Notes: generated by a model from the letters alone, not told the origin. Positions 35,770 through 44,639 are shown, numbered from the stretch's first letter. The stretch is 64,000 bases of DNA from Parapedobacter tibetensis (GCF_024643205.1 NZ_JAMKQJ010000001.1:496001-560000); one strand, 5' to 3'. Numbers and translations: made by a program.

Positions 35770-36585
35770 TTACCTCCCAAATGCCCGACTTGGCGTAACA
35801 CCATAGAAGTTCTTGAATTCCTTGATAAAATGGGCTTGGTCATAATATCCAACATCGTAAAATAATTTGTTTTCCCGTAAGCTTTGCATGGATGGTTTGG
35901 CGCGGAGAATATTTTGGAAACGTACCACTTGGGAAAATGTTTTGGCTGTATCGCCAATATAATATTCGAATAGTCTGCGCAGCTGACGTGGACTGATACC
36001 GGTATCGATGTCGGTTTCTACGTTGAGTACACCTGATTTTTGCATGATGCTGGCGATTGCTCCATATAACCGGGGATCGGCATCCAATGAAATCCCGCTC
36101 AGGTGCCGGAGGAAATAGGTATCCAATATCGGTTTGATGGCTGTTATCGATTGGCCAGGCGCAAATGTTTCGGCAATGAATTTAGCCGTTGGTGGAACGA
36201 CTGCATCGAGGCTTTCGGTACGGTTGCTCAACTGCGAAGCATCGGTTTTGAAAAGCTGCGGGAACATCGTGGGTAAAAACCGAATACCGATGTAGTGAAA
36301 TGAGTTGTCCAGCTCAAATTCGGTATATTGTTTGCAGAAGCCCATCACAAAGCTTTCCAGTGGCTGAGCGGGCTCGAAGAAAATATCAATACAACCATCG
36401 GCAACCACGCGATATGTAAACGGGTCTTTTATAGGTTGCTTTGTTTTAAGCTCCCAATAGCAATAGATGTAGGGTTGTAATCGAAGATCGGGCAACACCT
36501 CCACATAGATCACCGATTCACCCGATTGCCGTACGGTGGGTTGTATGGGATTATAACCATTTCTTATGTTGATTGGTGTATTCAA
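35770..36585 (-). CDS. AraC-family transcriptional regulator
   Basis: The 271-residue product starts at a TTG (36585), because an in-frame stop lies just upstream and no ATG occurs before the conserved N-terminal domain. That domain (residues about 20-150, LPDLRLQPYIYCYWELK, VVADGCIDIFFE, FHYIGIRFLPTMFPQLF) is the DUF6597-type sensor. The C-terminal AraC helix-turn-helix region includes DTGISPRQLRRLFEYYIG and ENKLFYDVGYYDQAHFIKEFKNFYGVTPS. It probably regulates the VOC gene directly downstream. Inducer unknown. Confidence 0.88.
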   Translation of the reverse strand: MNTPINIRNGYNPIQPTVRQSGESVIYVEVLPDLRLQPYIYCYWELKTKQPIKDPFTYRVVADGCIDIFFEPAQPLESFVMGFCKQYTEFELDNSFHYIGIRFLPTMFPQLFKTDASQLSNRTESLDAVVPPTAKFIAETFAPGQSITAIKPILDTYFLRHLSGISLDADPRLYGAIASIMQKSGVLNVETDIDTGISPRQLRRLFEYYIGDTAKTFSQVVRFQNILRAKPSMQSLRENKLFYDVGYYDQAHFIKEFKNFYGVTPSRAFGR

Positions 36586-36666
36586 TGGTTAATTCGGTTA
36601 TTTGCCATGCGTTCTATCATCATACCAAAGTTATGAAACAGTTTTCGTCAAACCAATGATAACGTT

Positions 36667-37089
36667 TTATAAACAATACATTTGACCTTTCCACCCCATC
36701 CAGAATATCGTTAAAAATACGGCACTAAGGTAAAGCCATAACATGGAAAACAGCACATGGATGATAGTTTCAAATGCCTTCCCTTTCCAAAGCTTGGCGG
36801 AATAACCGAAAAACTGCACCAATAGCCTGATAGCCCAAAACATCCCTATGCCCAATGCCAACTTGTGGCCCAGCGATGTTTCGATGATTTCCCTGGCAGA
36901 AGTGATGCACAACAGTCCGATAAGGCCAACTATTAACGCGATAAACAATGTATGTATATATAGCATCTGCCGGTTGATGAGGCTTATTCCACTCAAATCG
37001 ACCTTCCAATCGAAATATTTGGGGAAGATGAGATGCACTAAACTCAAAGCGATGAGCAAAAAACCGATGATATTAAGGTTCAATTCCAT
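36667..37089 (-). CDS. Small four-helix membrane protein (hypothetical)
   Basis: The ATG at 37089 gives a 140-residue protein with about four hydrophobic segments: IIGFLLIALSLVHLIF, LYIHTLFIALIVGLIGLLC, LGIGMFWAIRLLVQFFGY and VLFSMLWLYLSAVFLTIFWM. I do not recognise a named family. The start overlaps the end of the methyltransferase gene by 17 bases, so it is the last member of a tight four-gene operon (DoxX-like, DUF2071, methyltransferase, this). Function unknown. Confidence 0.65.
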   Translation of the reverse strand: MELNLNIIGFLLIALSLVHLIFPKYFDWKVDLSGISLINRQMLYIHTLFIALIVGLIGLLCITSAREIIETSLGHKLALGIGMFWAIRLLVQFFGYSAKLWKGKAFETIIHVLFSMLWLYLSAVFLTIFWMGWKGQMYCL

Positions 37090-37837
37090 GTTTTTCCAGT
37101 ACAAAAGAGGTAATAAATGGTGTAATCTTTAGTTCTTTGGAGATACGTAAGCCGGCTTGCTTAAATATCCTTCGCCAAGATACCTTAGGGTAGAAATGGA
37201 AAAAACCAATATTGTATGCCAAAAAATTAGGCACATCACGCAGGTGTTCCGTTACAATAATCTTCCCGTTTCCACTTAGTATCCGTTTCAATTCACTAAA
37301 AAAGACGCTTCGTTCCCGATTATCCCGGATTTCGTGGGCGGAGAAAATAACAAAGACCATATCAGCATAGTCATCAGGTAAACTTACATCCGCAGTGCTG
37401 ATTTGCTGTGTGCCAGGGTATGGCGGATAAGCCTTCCTTGCTCGCCTGATAGAAATTTCGGTATGCTTCGATGGATCATAAAAATCAAGAACGGTTAACA
37501 CTGCATTGGGACACCGGTATTGAAACGACGCACTGGTTTCATCAAAACCTGCATGGATATTCACCACGATACCTCTAGTCGCCACCCCCAATTCATCCAT
37601 CCAATGTAGTTGATAAAAACCCGACAAATCATACACATACATAGAAATCAGTAATGAAATGATGGTGCTAGCGATAATTAAAAGGCATAATACATTTCCG
37701 AACACCTGATACTGTTCGGGCAGCTGCATATTCAATAAGAAAAAGAATGCAACGAATACCGCCGCCAAGAGGTAAAAATGCCAATTGAACCGGATAATAT
37801 TGCTGACCCCTTGCAAAGGTTTTCTTATTTGCTCCAT
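37073..37837 (-). CDS. Membrane-anchored class I SAM-dependent methyltransferase
   Basis: The ATG at 37837 gives a 254-residue protein; the longer frame mostly re-reads the upstream gene. Two N-terminal membrane segments (FYLLAAVFVAFFFLLNM and NVLCLLIIASTIISLLISMYV) are followed by a Rossmann methyltransferase fold. The cofactor loop is VNIHAGFDETSASF instead of GxGxG, followed by VLTVLDFYD, the acidic residue of strand 2, and DMVFVIFSAHEIR for motif IV. The tail FFHFYPKVSWRRIFKQAGL suits a small-molecule methyltransferase. It overlaps the DUF2071 gene by 13 bases. Substrate unknown; membrane anchoring suggests a lipid or quinone-like target (inference). Confidence 0.75.
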   Translation of the reverse strand: MEQIRKPLQGVSNIIRFNWHFYLLAAVFVAFFFLLNMQLPEQYQVFGNVLCLLIIASTIISLLISMYVYDLSGFYQLHWMDELGVATRGIVVNIHAGFDETSASFQYRCPNAVLTVLDFYDPSKHTEISIRRARKAYPPYPGTQQISTADVSLPDDYADMVFVIFSAHEIRDNRERSVFFSELKRILSGNGKIIVTEHLRDVPNFLAYNIGFFHFYPKVSWRRIFKQAGLRISKELKITPFITSFVLEKHGIEP

Positions 37838-38565
37838 TGTTCCGTTCCGCCTTTCTTCCAGTAATAGGGAATATCGTTGATGAGGAATGCATTGGCCAAT
37901 CTTATGTCCTTGAAACCAAGCAAATCCAAAAATGAAAAATGGTACTCCCGCACATATACAGGTTTGGGTATCCAATTTTGCCGTACACCTTCAATGATCA
38001 ATACGCTTTTTGTTTCAGATTGATAAGTAAATGTAAAGGGTAGGGGACCGGCAAACCGCCGTGCCTCTTTCCAGTCGGTAAAAGGGGAATGCTGGGGTAA
38101 TGCAATGTCTGTGTGATGTGTTTCAACAGTTAGGTTAAAATCGGATTGGATAGATTGAATGGTAATGATATCACTCCGATGCTGTCGTTGTATATCTGTG
38201 GTAGCATAGTTGTAATGCGTAAAAACATTGCCGAAAAATTCCATCTTTTTCTTATCCGTTTCGGATTTGATGATATACAAGCCCCTCAATCGTTGTCCTA
38301 CGTTGGAGTAATACTTGACGAATATGCGGTAGCCGATCAGGAAAAAATCATTTCCAAGTAGTTTAGGGAATCCCTTTGGTCGCAACCCCTTGGTTTGCAC
38401 CATGGCTACCGCTATGAATGCCCATTGGTCATTGAAGATGTCCAATTGAAGGCACTCAGGGATTAAAGGCAAAAGTTCATTTTTCGGAATGGCAAACGTG
38501 AGGACAAGTGAACTTTCAAAGAATGCTTCAACCGCAAATGGATGATTTTTTAACCAGGGAAACAT
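37825..38565 (-). CDS. DUF2071 (YqjF-like) family protein
   Basis: The 246-residue product opens MFPWLKNHPFAVEAFFESSLVL and carries the DUF2071 pattern: LLPLIPECLQLDIFNDQWAFIAVAMV, GNDFFLIGYRIFVKYYS, RGLYIIKSETD and a late EYHFSFLDLLGF. The acetoacetate-decarboxylase-like fold of this family binds small ligands; enzymatic function is unproven. No signal peptide. It begins one base after the DoxX-like gene stop and overlaps the methyltransferase gene, so all are translated in series. Confidence 0.8.
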   Translation of the reverse strand: MFPWLKNHPFAVEAFFESSLVLTFAIPKNELLPLIPECLQLDIFNDQWAFIAVAMVQTKGLRPKGFPKLLGNDFFLIGYRIFVKYYSNVGQRLRGLYIIKSETDKKKMEFFGNVFTHYNYATTDIQRQHRSDIITIQSIQSDFNLTVETHHTDIALPQHSPFTDWKEARRFAGPLPFTFTYQSETKSVLIIEGVRQNWIPKPVYVREYHFSFLDLLGFKDIRLANAFLINDIPYYWKKGGTEQWSK

Positions 38566-38566
38566 A

Positions 38567-38950
38567 TCAGGAATTTGAGATTATTTTCTTCCCCAGCACA
38601 AATTCGTTAACATAAATGAGTGATATAAACATGAAAGCAAAAATAGCGTTTGCTTTTCCCCAAAGCAACAAATCGGGAACGGCAAAAAATTCAATGGTAT
38701 TCATTGTAGCCACAATGATGATCTGAGCGATAGCACACAGTCGTTTTGTAATGCGGCTTAAAATCCAACTGGCCATGAAGATTTCCGCCATGCCAATGGC
38801 TATTGTCAAAGGTCGGGCATACTCCCTACCCAAAATCTCAGCGACAATTTGTTGGTGGCGGGGAACAAGGTTGAGGATTTTGCAGAAAAGGCCGTTCACC
38901 AACCATACTGTTGCAATGAAGATGGTAAGTATTTTATATGCATTCTCCAT
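38567..38950 (-). CDS. DoxX-like family membrane protein
   Basis: The ATG at 38950 gives 127 residues; an upstream TTG is possible. The protein has four hydrophobic helices and matches DoxX-like small membrane proteins: YKILTIFIATVWLVNGLFCKI, PLTIAIGMAEIFMASWIL, LCAIAQIIIVATMNTIEF and NAIFAFMFISLIYVNEFVLG. DoxX relatives are often tied to redox or electron-transfer steps. First gene of the four-gene operon reading leftwards to 36667; the operon as a whole has no established function. Confidence 0.75.
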   Translation of the reverse strand: MENAYKILTIFIATVWLVNGLFCKILNLVPRHQQIVAEILGREYARPLTIAIGMAEIFMASWILSRITKRLCAIAQIIIVATMNTIEFFAVPDLLLWGKANAIFAFMFISLIYVNEFVLGKKIISNS

Positions 38951-39057
38951 GATTGCTTTTTTCAAACATACTGAATATTGGCCATCAGGTCAACAAATCG
39001 GGATATCAGCCGTAATATTTTCCTATATTCGTCCATTCAGATTGTTAAGAATAGGCT

Positions 39058-39600
39058 ATGGACCATTTTACGAATGACATGTTGGATGCGTCATCACTAC
39101 CCAAACATGAGGAAGTCCAAATAACTCCCATCCACCCCAGCTATTGGAACGTGATTGTCTTTAATTTTGGCATCATCTTTTTGCTATTTGGCACAGCGTT
39201 AGCCACTATCGTTTTTAGCGCCTCCAACTTACGGCCATATGCTTGGTATCTGTTGGTCGCCTATATCTTATGGATGGGTTCGGTATTCGTCGTGCAGCGC
39301 ATTGCTTTCCGTAAGCGGGGGTATGCCCTTCGTCAGCGTGATTTGATCTATAGACGAGGGGTTTTGGCTACGATCACTACCATCATCCCTTTTAACCGGA
39401 TCCAGCATGTGGCACTCAACGAAGGTTTCCTGTCACGCTATTACGGATTGGCCCAGTTGCAACTATTCACGGCGGGAGGGGCATCGAGCGATATACGGAT
39501 ATCTGGATTGGTCAAGGATGAAGCTGAACGCATGAGGGAATTGATTATGCGACAAATCGCCGATGAAGAAACGGAGCAATCAGGGAATGGAATACAGTAA
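39058..39600 (+). CDS. Bacterial PH-domain membrane protein (YdbS-like)
   Basis: The 180-residue protein has two membrane helices (YWNVIVFNFGIIFLLFGTALATIVF and PYAWYLLVAYILWMGSVFVV) followed by a bacterial pleckstrin-homology domain: ALRQRDLIYRRGVLATITTIIPFNRIQHVALNEGFLSRYYGLAQLQLFTAG. This is the YdbS arrangement. YdbS/YdbT pairs are implicated in protection against some bacteriocins in Bacillus. Its stop TAA is followed immediately by the ATG of the YdbT-like gene, so the two are coupled. Confidence 0.85.
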   Translation: MDHFTNDMLDASSLPKHEEVQITPIHPSYWNVIVFNFGIIFLLFGTALATIVFSASNLRPYAWYLLVAYILWMGSVFVVQRIAFRKRGYALRQRDLIYRRGVLATITTIIPFNRIQHVALNEGFLSRYYGLAQLQLFTAGGASSDIRISGLVKDEAERMRELIMRQIADEETEQSGNGIQ

Positions 39601-41124
39601 ATGATGGCAAGCGTGGAAGCATCCGGAAATACAGCTTTTGATACCCCTCAAAGGCAATCCCGTGTCGGGATTTTGGTCGAATTCGCTTATACGTTGCAGC
39701 GTACGGTTCGCGCATTCTGGCCGGTATTCCTGTATTTGGCAATCCGGTTTAAGGAAGTGAATTTTTTATATGTCGGGCTAGGAGCCCTATTGGTGCTTGC
39801 TGCACTTGCGGTACTTGCCTATCTAAAATACCTGAATTTTGTTTTCCATATTGATGAAAGTCGAAGGGAATTCATACTCCATCGTGGGGTCTTCAACAAA
39901 AAACGGGTGGTGGTACAGCTCTCTAAGATTCAACAGGTGAATATCAACCAAAGCTTCATCCAGAAAATGGTGGATGTATATGCCGTGGAAATTGAGACCG
40001 CTGGAAGCGCCAAAAGCGAGGCAACCATCAAAGCCATATCCAAAGCATCTGCATTGGCGCTGAAAGAACGCTTGCTGGACGTAGCACAAAACAAGAAGGA
40101 TCGAGTTGCCCCTCCCGGAGAAGGAGAAATTGCTGTAGAGACGCCTCCACCCTTTATCACGATCAGCCTTGGCAGCTTGGCCAAAGTAGGTATTACGTCC
40201 AATTACATCGAAAGTTTCACCTTATTGCTTGCCTTCCTTTACACCATTTATTCCAATGTAAAGGACGTTTGGTGGAATGAAAAGGATCAGGAAAGTCGCT
40301 TGCAGGATTTGGCCAGTTCCTTGGTCATCACGCAATCGTTACTGGTGGTATTCGGGATTTTAGTTGTCGTTACCTTCCTCATTAATCTATTGCGCATGAT
40401 GATTCCCTATTTCCATTTCAATATCAGGAAACAAGGGCCATCACTCCTATTGTCCTATGGATTGGTCAACAGCAAAAACACCCTATTACGCCCCCATAAA
40501 GTACAGGTGGTGAAATTAATTACCAATTACCTCCAGCGGAAAATGGATGTATTGCGGATGGTGATACGCCAAGCTTCAAGCGACATCCGTACGGACAAAA
40601 AAGCGAGCATTCAAATCCCTGGTTGTAGCGGGACTGAAAGCAAGACTATATTAAAGCTAATTTTTGGGAAACACCCACAAAAAGGAATCATGCTTAAACC
40701 AAATATCCGTAGGATAATCAGTTCGATTGGTATTTTTATCTTCATTCCTATGGCGCTATATGTCGCCGTGGCTTTGGCCAATCCATTGGCCTATCAATAT
40801 CGTTATCTTCTGCCCATATACCTTATGGTGGTGTCTGCTTTTATTTATTTCAGCTACCAAAACAACCGCTTGTTTATCAATGATCAATTCATCATCAAGC
40901 AACATGGCATCTGGGATATCCATACTGAAATCATCGAGCCGTTCAAAATCCAAGCCATCACTACCCGCCAAAACTTTTGGCATAGGCGTGTGGATATCGG
41001 GCATGTGACCCTTCACACGGCAGGAGGTGATATCACCTTTCGTTTTGCAGATTTTTCAAGGGTAAAGCCTTTTGTAGACTACTGGCTTTATCAAGTGGAA
41101 TCCTCGGAAGAAGCATGGATGTAG
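39601..41124 (+). CDS. Bacterial PH-domain membrane protein (YdbT-like)
   Basis: The 507-residue protein carries several membrane segments and repeated PH modules with the diagnostic RREFILHRGVFNKKRVVVQLSKIQQVNI, a central SLLLSYGLVNSKNTLLRPHKVQVVKL and a C-terminal IIKQHGIWDIHTEIIEPFKIQAI. It is the large partner of the YdbS-like protein with zero intergenic bases. The pair probably forms an inner-membrane complex that senses or stabilises the envelope; the exact task is not known. Confidence 0.85.
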   Translation: MMASVEASGNTAFDTPQRQSRVGILVEFAYTLQRTVRAFWPVFLYLAIRFKEVNFLYVGLGALLVLAALAVLAYLKYLNFVFHIDESRREFILHRGVFNKKRVVVQLSKIQQVNINQSFIQKMVDVYAVEIETAGSAKSEATIKAISKASALALKERLLDVAQNKKDRVAPPGEGEIAVETPPPFITISLGSLAKVGITSNYIESFTLLLAFLYTIYSNVKDVWWNEKDQESRLQDLASSLVITQSLLVVFGILVVVTFLINLLRMMIPYFHFNIRKQGPSLLLSYGLVNSKNTLLRPHKVQVVKLITNYLQRKMDVLRMVIRQASSDIRTDKKASIQIPGCSGTESKTILKLIFGKHPQKGIMLKPNIRRIISSIGIFIFIPMALYVAVALANPLAYQYRYLLPIYLMVVSAFIYFSYQNNRLFINDQFIIKQHGIWDIHTEIIEPFKIQAITTRQNFWHRRVDIGHVTLHTAGGDITFRFADFSRVKPFVDYWLYQVESSEEAWM

Positions 41125-41139
41125 CTTTAGGAGGCTAAC

Positions 41140-41895
41140 CTATGAGGTTTCCAACATCCGCATCCGATAGCAATTCATGGCTGTAGTGCCCAATTGTTGT
41201 AGTAGACGATAATTGACCACGGCGCCCACTGCAGCACCGATGACTGGAATGAGTTGGGCCATCTTGGCTAAATCAAGGTAGTCCCTATACTCTAATTGGA
41301 AGGTGCGCCAATCAAAATGGTCGACATCGTCCGGGAGGCTTTCAGCATAGGTATCCCAATGGAGAAGTCTTTGATAGACTTCAGCACGATGCTTATGGCT
41401 GGAGAAAGCCAACTGGAATACCGTCAGTAAAAAGAGCCGTTCTTTATATTGCCGCACGTCATAGCCATAGGTAGCAGCTATATCAAACAACATCTTTACT
41501 TTGATAGCCAACAGCGCAGGGAAATCTGCGACACCCATCAATATGCCTCCAGCCCCGGTAACGGCACCCTCCACTGAAGCTGTTTTTTTGTAAGTTTCGA
41601 TGAGTTTTTTGACATATGCCTCACACAGCTGGAAACTCTGGTGTGTCTTGGGTAAAGTGGTGGTGTATCGCGCACCAAAAAGTACGCCTTTCACCATCTT
41701 TTCAATGGTATAGGTAATGGCCCGATGGATTTTTTCAGGGATGAGGTTATTGAGCTTGGTCTGGATATTTTTGGCCCATACGCTTCCAATTGGTTGCCGT
41801 TTCGTCATTTTATGTTTCCAAAATGACAACTCAATCATGACTCGCTTTCGGTATAAGGGTGTCATTTCCACTGTAATCATTTGATGAACGTACAT
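41140..41895 (-). CDS. EcsC-family protein
   Basis: The 251-residue protein matches the EcsC family, whose members are associated with ABC transporter or peptidase loci in Gram-positives and occur alone in Bacteroidota. Typical segments are VEGAVTGAGGILMGVADFPALLAIKVKMLFDIAATYGYD, a LFLLTVFQLAFSS helix and the glycine-rich LIPVIGAAVGAVVNYRLL near the end. Hydrophobic patches suggest membrane association. The start is uncertain, with ATGs at 41895 and 41865. Convergent with ydbT and divergent from the peroxiredoxin gene. Molecular function unknown. Confidence 0.8.
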   Translation of the reverse strand: MYVHQMITVEMTPLYRKRVMIELSFWKHKMTKRQPIGSVWAKNIQTKLNNLIPEKIHRAITYTIEKMVKGVLFGARYTTTLPKTHQSFQLCEAYVKKLIETYKKTASVEGAVTGAGGILMGVADFPALLAIKVKMLFDIAATYGYDVRQYKERLFLLTVFQLAFSSHKHRAEVYQRLLHWDTYAESLPDDVDHFDWRTFQLEYRDYLDLAKMAQLIPVIGAAVGAVVNYRLLQQLGTTAMNCYRMRMLETS

Positions 41896-41929
41896 TGCAT
41901 TTTGTTACAAAAAAATGATACGAATAACG

Positions 41930-41978
41930 TTGGAGTTTATTTAAATCCACTAACTTTGTAGACTATAAAAAAGGAGGA
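41930..41978 (+). promoter_or_regulatory. Strong promoter and ribosome binding site of the peroxiredoxin gene
   Basis: TTGG at 41930-41933 and TAACTTTG at 41951-41958 fit the Bacteroidota -33/-7 pattern with about 18 bases between. AAGGAGGA at 41971-41978 is a near-perfect Shine-Dalgarno site seven bases before the ATG at 41986. Such a strong site is unusual for this phylum and predicts high expression. Confidence 0.6.
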
Positions 41979-41985
41979 ACAAAAT

Positions 41986-42621
41986 ATGAGCTTACGATTG
42001 GGTGATACTGCGCCAAATTTCAAGGCGGTAACGACAATAGGAGAAATCGACTTCTATGATTATACCAAAGACAGTTGGGTAGTACTGTTTTCGCATCCTG
42101 CGGACTATACCCCGGTATGTACAACGGAACTGGGACGCACGGCCCAGTTGAAGGAAGAGTTTGACAAACGTAATGTAAAGGTATTGGCTGTAAGTGTCGA
42201 TCCACTCGACAAACACACCGGCTGGATCAACGACATCAATGAAACACAAAACACGGAAGTTAATTTCCCGTTGATAGCTGATGAGGACCGCAAGGTATCT
42301 GAATTATATGACATGATCCATCCCAATGCTTCAGCCACTGCTACGGTACGGTCAGTATTTATCATTGGCCCAGACCATACGGTCAAACTGACCCTTACCT
42401 ACCCTGCATCAACTGGACGTAATTTTCAGGAAATTCTTCGGGTCATTGATTCATTGCAGCTCACTGCCAATTACAGTGTGGCCACACCGGCTGATTGGGC
42501 GCATGGTGAGGATGTCATTGTGGTACCAGCTATCGCGACGGAAGATATCCCCGCAAAATTCCCAAAAGGGCATAAGGTTATCAAGCCTTATTTACGTACT
42601 ACACCGCAACCGAATATTTAA
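41986..42621 (+). CDS. 1-Cys (Prx6-type) peroxiredoxin
   Basis: The 211-residue protein reduces hydrogen peroxide and organic hydroperoxides. The peroxidatic Cys lies in HPADYTPVCTTELG, with the catalytic Thr in the same motif and Arg in a later segment (ATVRSVFIIGPDHTVKL). The C-terminal extension (WAHGEDVIVVPAIATEDIPAKFPKGHKVIKPYLR) is the Prx6-type tail, and no resolving Cys is visible, in line with the 1-Cys class. It is monocistronic with a strong promoter, strong ribosome binding site and a clean terminator, as expected of an abundant defence enzyme. Confidence 0.95.
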   Translation: MSLRLGDTAPNFKAVTTIGEIDFYDYTKDSWVVLFSHPADYTPVCTTELGRTAQLKEEFDKRNVKVLAVSVDPLDKHTGWINDINETQNTEVNFPLIADEDRKVSELYDMIHPNASATATVRSVFIIGPDHTVKLTLTYPASTGRNFQEILRVIDSLQLTANYSVATPADWAHGEDVIVVPAIATEDIPAKFPKGHKVIKPYLRTTPQPNI

Positions 42622-42629
42622 AAATAAAA

Positions 42630-42660
42630 AACCTCATAGGTCTCGAAAACCTATGAGGTT
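42630..42660. terminator. Rho-independent, probably bidirectional terminator
   Basis: A perfect 12-base-pair stem (AACCTCATAGGT at 42630-42641 with ACCTATGAGGTT at 42649-42660) encloses a 7-base loop. It lies 9 bases after the peroxiredoxin stop and is preceded by an A-run and followed by a T-rich tract, so it can serve both peroxiredoxin and the convergent protease gene ending at 42687. Confidence 0.8.
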
Positions 42661-42686
42661 GATATTGGTTTTGTTTCACAAAGATC

Positions 42687-43799
42687 CTAAAAGACCCTTA
42701 CCATATATACATAATCCTGGATCCTTTTCACTTGTTCGGTACGTCCAAGCCCGTTGAGCATGTTTTTCTTATTAATGATCAGCTTGTTGTCCAGCGAATC
42801 CGTTGGAATAGCCGATATGGATTTCAGAAGTGCTTCGGTTTTGATGGCAAACGAGGCTCCATCGATACCGGTTTGCTTACCACTGATAATACCAATGACA
42901 TGGCCCTTGCTATCTAGCAAGGGGCCGCCGCTATTACCAGGGTTAACCGGGATAGAAATTTGGTAAGCTGTGGTATCGCCCGCATATCCAGTACGTGAGC
43001 TGAGATAGCCTTGTCCATATACCACCTCATCACGCGGGAACCCAATGGTAAACACATCTTCCCCGATATCCGAAGCTGCTTCCTTGAAGGTATACGGCGC
43101 AGCTTTCAGCATTTTGAATGTACTATCACTGATATATAACATCGCCAAATCGTTGGTGGGATCTATATACACTACATTGGCTCTGAACGATTCCCCTTTG
43201 GTATTCTGTAAATGGACGGAATCCGCGCCTTTCACCACGTGATAATTGGTCAGCACATAACCATTTGCCGAGACAACAAAACCTGTGGCACCGAAATGGC
43301 CCTCAGCGGGATTACCTTTCCGTTGTTCGTTGTTGATGTTTCTGATAACCGCATTTTGGGCATTCACGTTCTTCTTCACCGTATTCATATCCCGGCGCAA
43401 TGCGCTATAATTGGAAGAGGTCTTCTCAATAGTCTTGTAGTATCCAGATAACCATAGGGTGGAAAATACAGCCACGATGGCCACGCTGGCCGCAACCAGT
43501 GAATTGATTTTAAACTTATTCCATAATGTGACGACGAATGGCTCATGGCGTTTATTGGTCAATGAAACCCCAGAAGCGTGGTACTTAGTCGCCACCGATG
43601 CCAACGTATTTTTCAACGCTGCCCTATCCGTGTGATCCTTGAGTTGTTGGAGAAAAAACTGATGTGTGGCCAATTGCTCCGCCGCATCCGTATTTTCTTC
43701 GCAATACTTCTCAAAAGCCTCCCGTTCACTGTCGTTTAGCTCATTTCGCAGGTAGCCGTCTGCCAATGTCATGAATTCCTGCTCATTCATCTTATCCAT
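42687..43799 (-). CDS. Anti-sigma-like N-terminus joined to a periplasmic trypsin-like (S1C) protease
   Basis: The 370-residue protein begins with a cytoplasmic segment of about 95 residues (FMTLADGYLRNELNDSEREAFEKY) like the N-terminal sigma-binding part of Bacteroidota anti-sigma factors. A single membrane helix follows (SLVAASVAIVAVFSTLWL, about 100-117), a coiled linker, and a trypsin-like protease domain with His187 (TNYHVV), Asp217 (TNDLAML) and Ser290 (NPGNSGGP). No PDZ domain is present. Upstream on the same strand, 88 bases away, is an ECF sigma gene. The layout suggests a membrane sensor that links a periplasmic protease to sigma release; that link is inference. The catalytic triad looks intact. 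Confidence 0.8.
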   Translation of the reverse strand: MDKMNEQEFMTLADGYLRNELNDSEREAFEKYCEENTDAAEQLATHQFFLQQLKDHTDRAALKNTLASVATKYHASGVSLTNKRHEPFVVTLWNKFKINSLVAASVAIVAVFSTLWLSGYYKTIEKTSSNYSALRRDMNTVKKNVNAQNAVIRNINNEQRKGNPAEGHFGATGFVVSANGYVLTNYHVVKGADSVHLQNTKGESFRANVVYIDPTNDLAMLYISDSTFKMLKAAPYTFKEAASDIGEDVFTIGFPRDEVVYGQGYLSSRTGYAGDTTAYQISIPVNPGNSGGPLLDSKGHVIGIISGKQTGIDGASFAIKTEALLKSISAIPTDSLDNKLIINKKNMLNGLGRTEQVKRIQDYVYMVRVF

Positions 43800-43887
43800 T
43801 TCATTACAATATTAATCATCTATTAAAAGGTAAAAGGCTTAGTTCACCTTCCGTTGGAAGTGCCGTTTGGCTCATCCATGCGGTTGA

Positions 43888-44496
43888 CTATTCCCCATTA
43901 CTTTCTATTACTTTTTTGCTATTACTTTTTGCTGTAAAAAACAATTTCTTCAACCGTTGTAAGCATTTGTATTTTTGTGTTTTGGCGTTATCCGCATTGG
44001 TATATCCAAATTTTTCACAAATCTCCTGCATGGAGAGATTCAGTATATAAAAATCCTGAATAATGCTACGACAAGGTTCTCCCAATTTATCCAACGCCTC
44101 TTCCATCAACGACAGATGCATATCCTTTTCCAGATGTTGGACTAAATCTTCTTCAACAGGTATGGTTTCCTCATAACTGCTGATATCGTGAAATGCCCGT
44201 CCCTGATACCCCAATTGCTTGAGCCATAGCCGCCTGCATACGGAGTAAATATAAGTTTTCAACTTGCTGCTCAGCTCAAAATTACCACGCTTAATCCTAT
44301 CGAATAACACGATGACAGCTTCTTGGAAAACATCTTTGGCTTCCTCCTCCGTACCGTTGTTTTGAACAACCATGTTCAATATCATGGGAAAGTAATCACT
44401 GTATAACCCCGCTATAGCTTCGGCATTTCCAAGGGCAATGCCTGCGATGGTTTCCAGATCCGCTTCTGGTACGTTAGATTTACTTAATTTACTCAC
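43888..44496 (-). CDS. ECF RNA polymerase sigma factor paired with the protease
   Basis: The 202-residue product is an ECF sigma factor. It starts at GTG 44496, because a stop codon lies just upstream in frame and no ATG is available. Region 2 shows LYSDYFPMILNMVVQNNGTEEEAKDVFQEAVIVLFDRI; region 4 shows LGEPCRSIIQDFYILNLSMQEICEKFGYTNADNAKTQKYKCLQRLKKLF. The downstream gene encodes an anti-sigma-like/protease chimera, so this factor is probably held inactive at the membrane. It is divergent from the polyprenyl synthetase gene; the promoter lies in 44497-44639. Confidence 0.9.
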   Translation of the reverse strand: MSKLSKSNVPEADLETIAGIALGNAEAIAGLYSDYFPMILNMVVQNNGTEEEAKDVFQEAVIVLFDRIKRGNFELSSKLKTYIYSVCRRLWLKQLGYQGRAFHDISSYEETIPVEEDLVQHLEKDMHLSLMEEALDKLGEPCRSIIQDFYILNLSMQEICEKFGYTNADNAKTQKYKCLQRLKKLFFTAKSNSKKVIESNGE

Positions 44497-44639
44497 TAAT
44501 TAATACGCTTATGCCCAAATAGTAACCCATATATCCCACCAAACGTACCATATTTTTTTTGATTTTGAAACCGCACAACCGTAAAGGGGCACATTCCAGA
44601 CCGAATACCTATCTTAGCCGCAAAAAACGCACAGTAGTC

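Noticed and set aside
41137..41150. AACCTATGAGGTTT near the EcsC stop, matching one arm of the terminator at 42649-42660
   Set aside because: Only one arm is present, it includes the EcsC stop codon and cannot fold; probably coincidence rather than a repeat pair.
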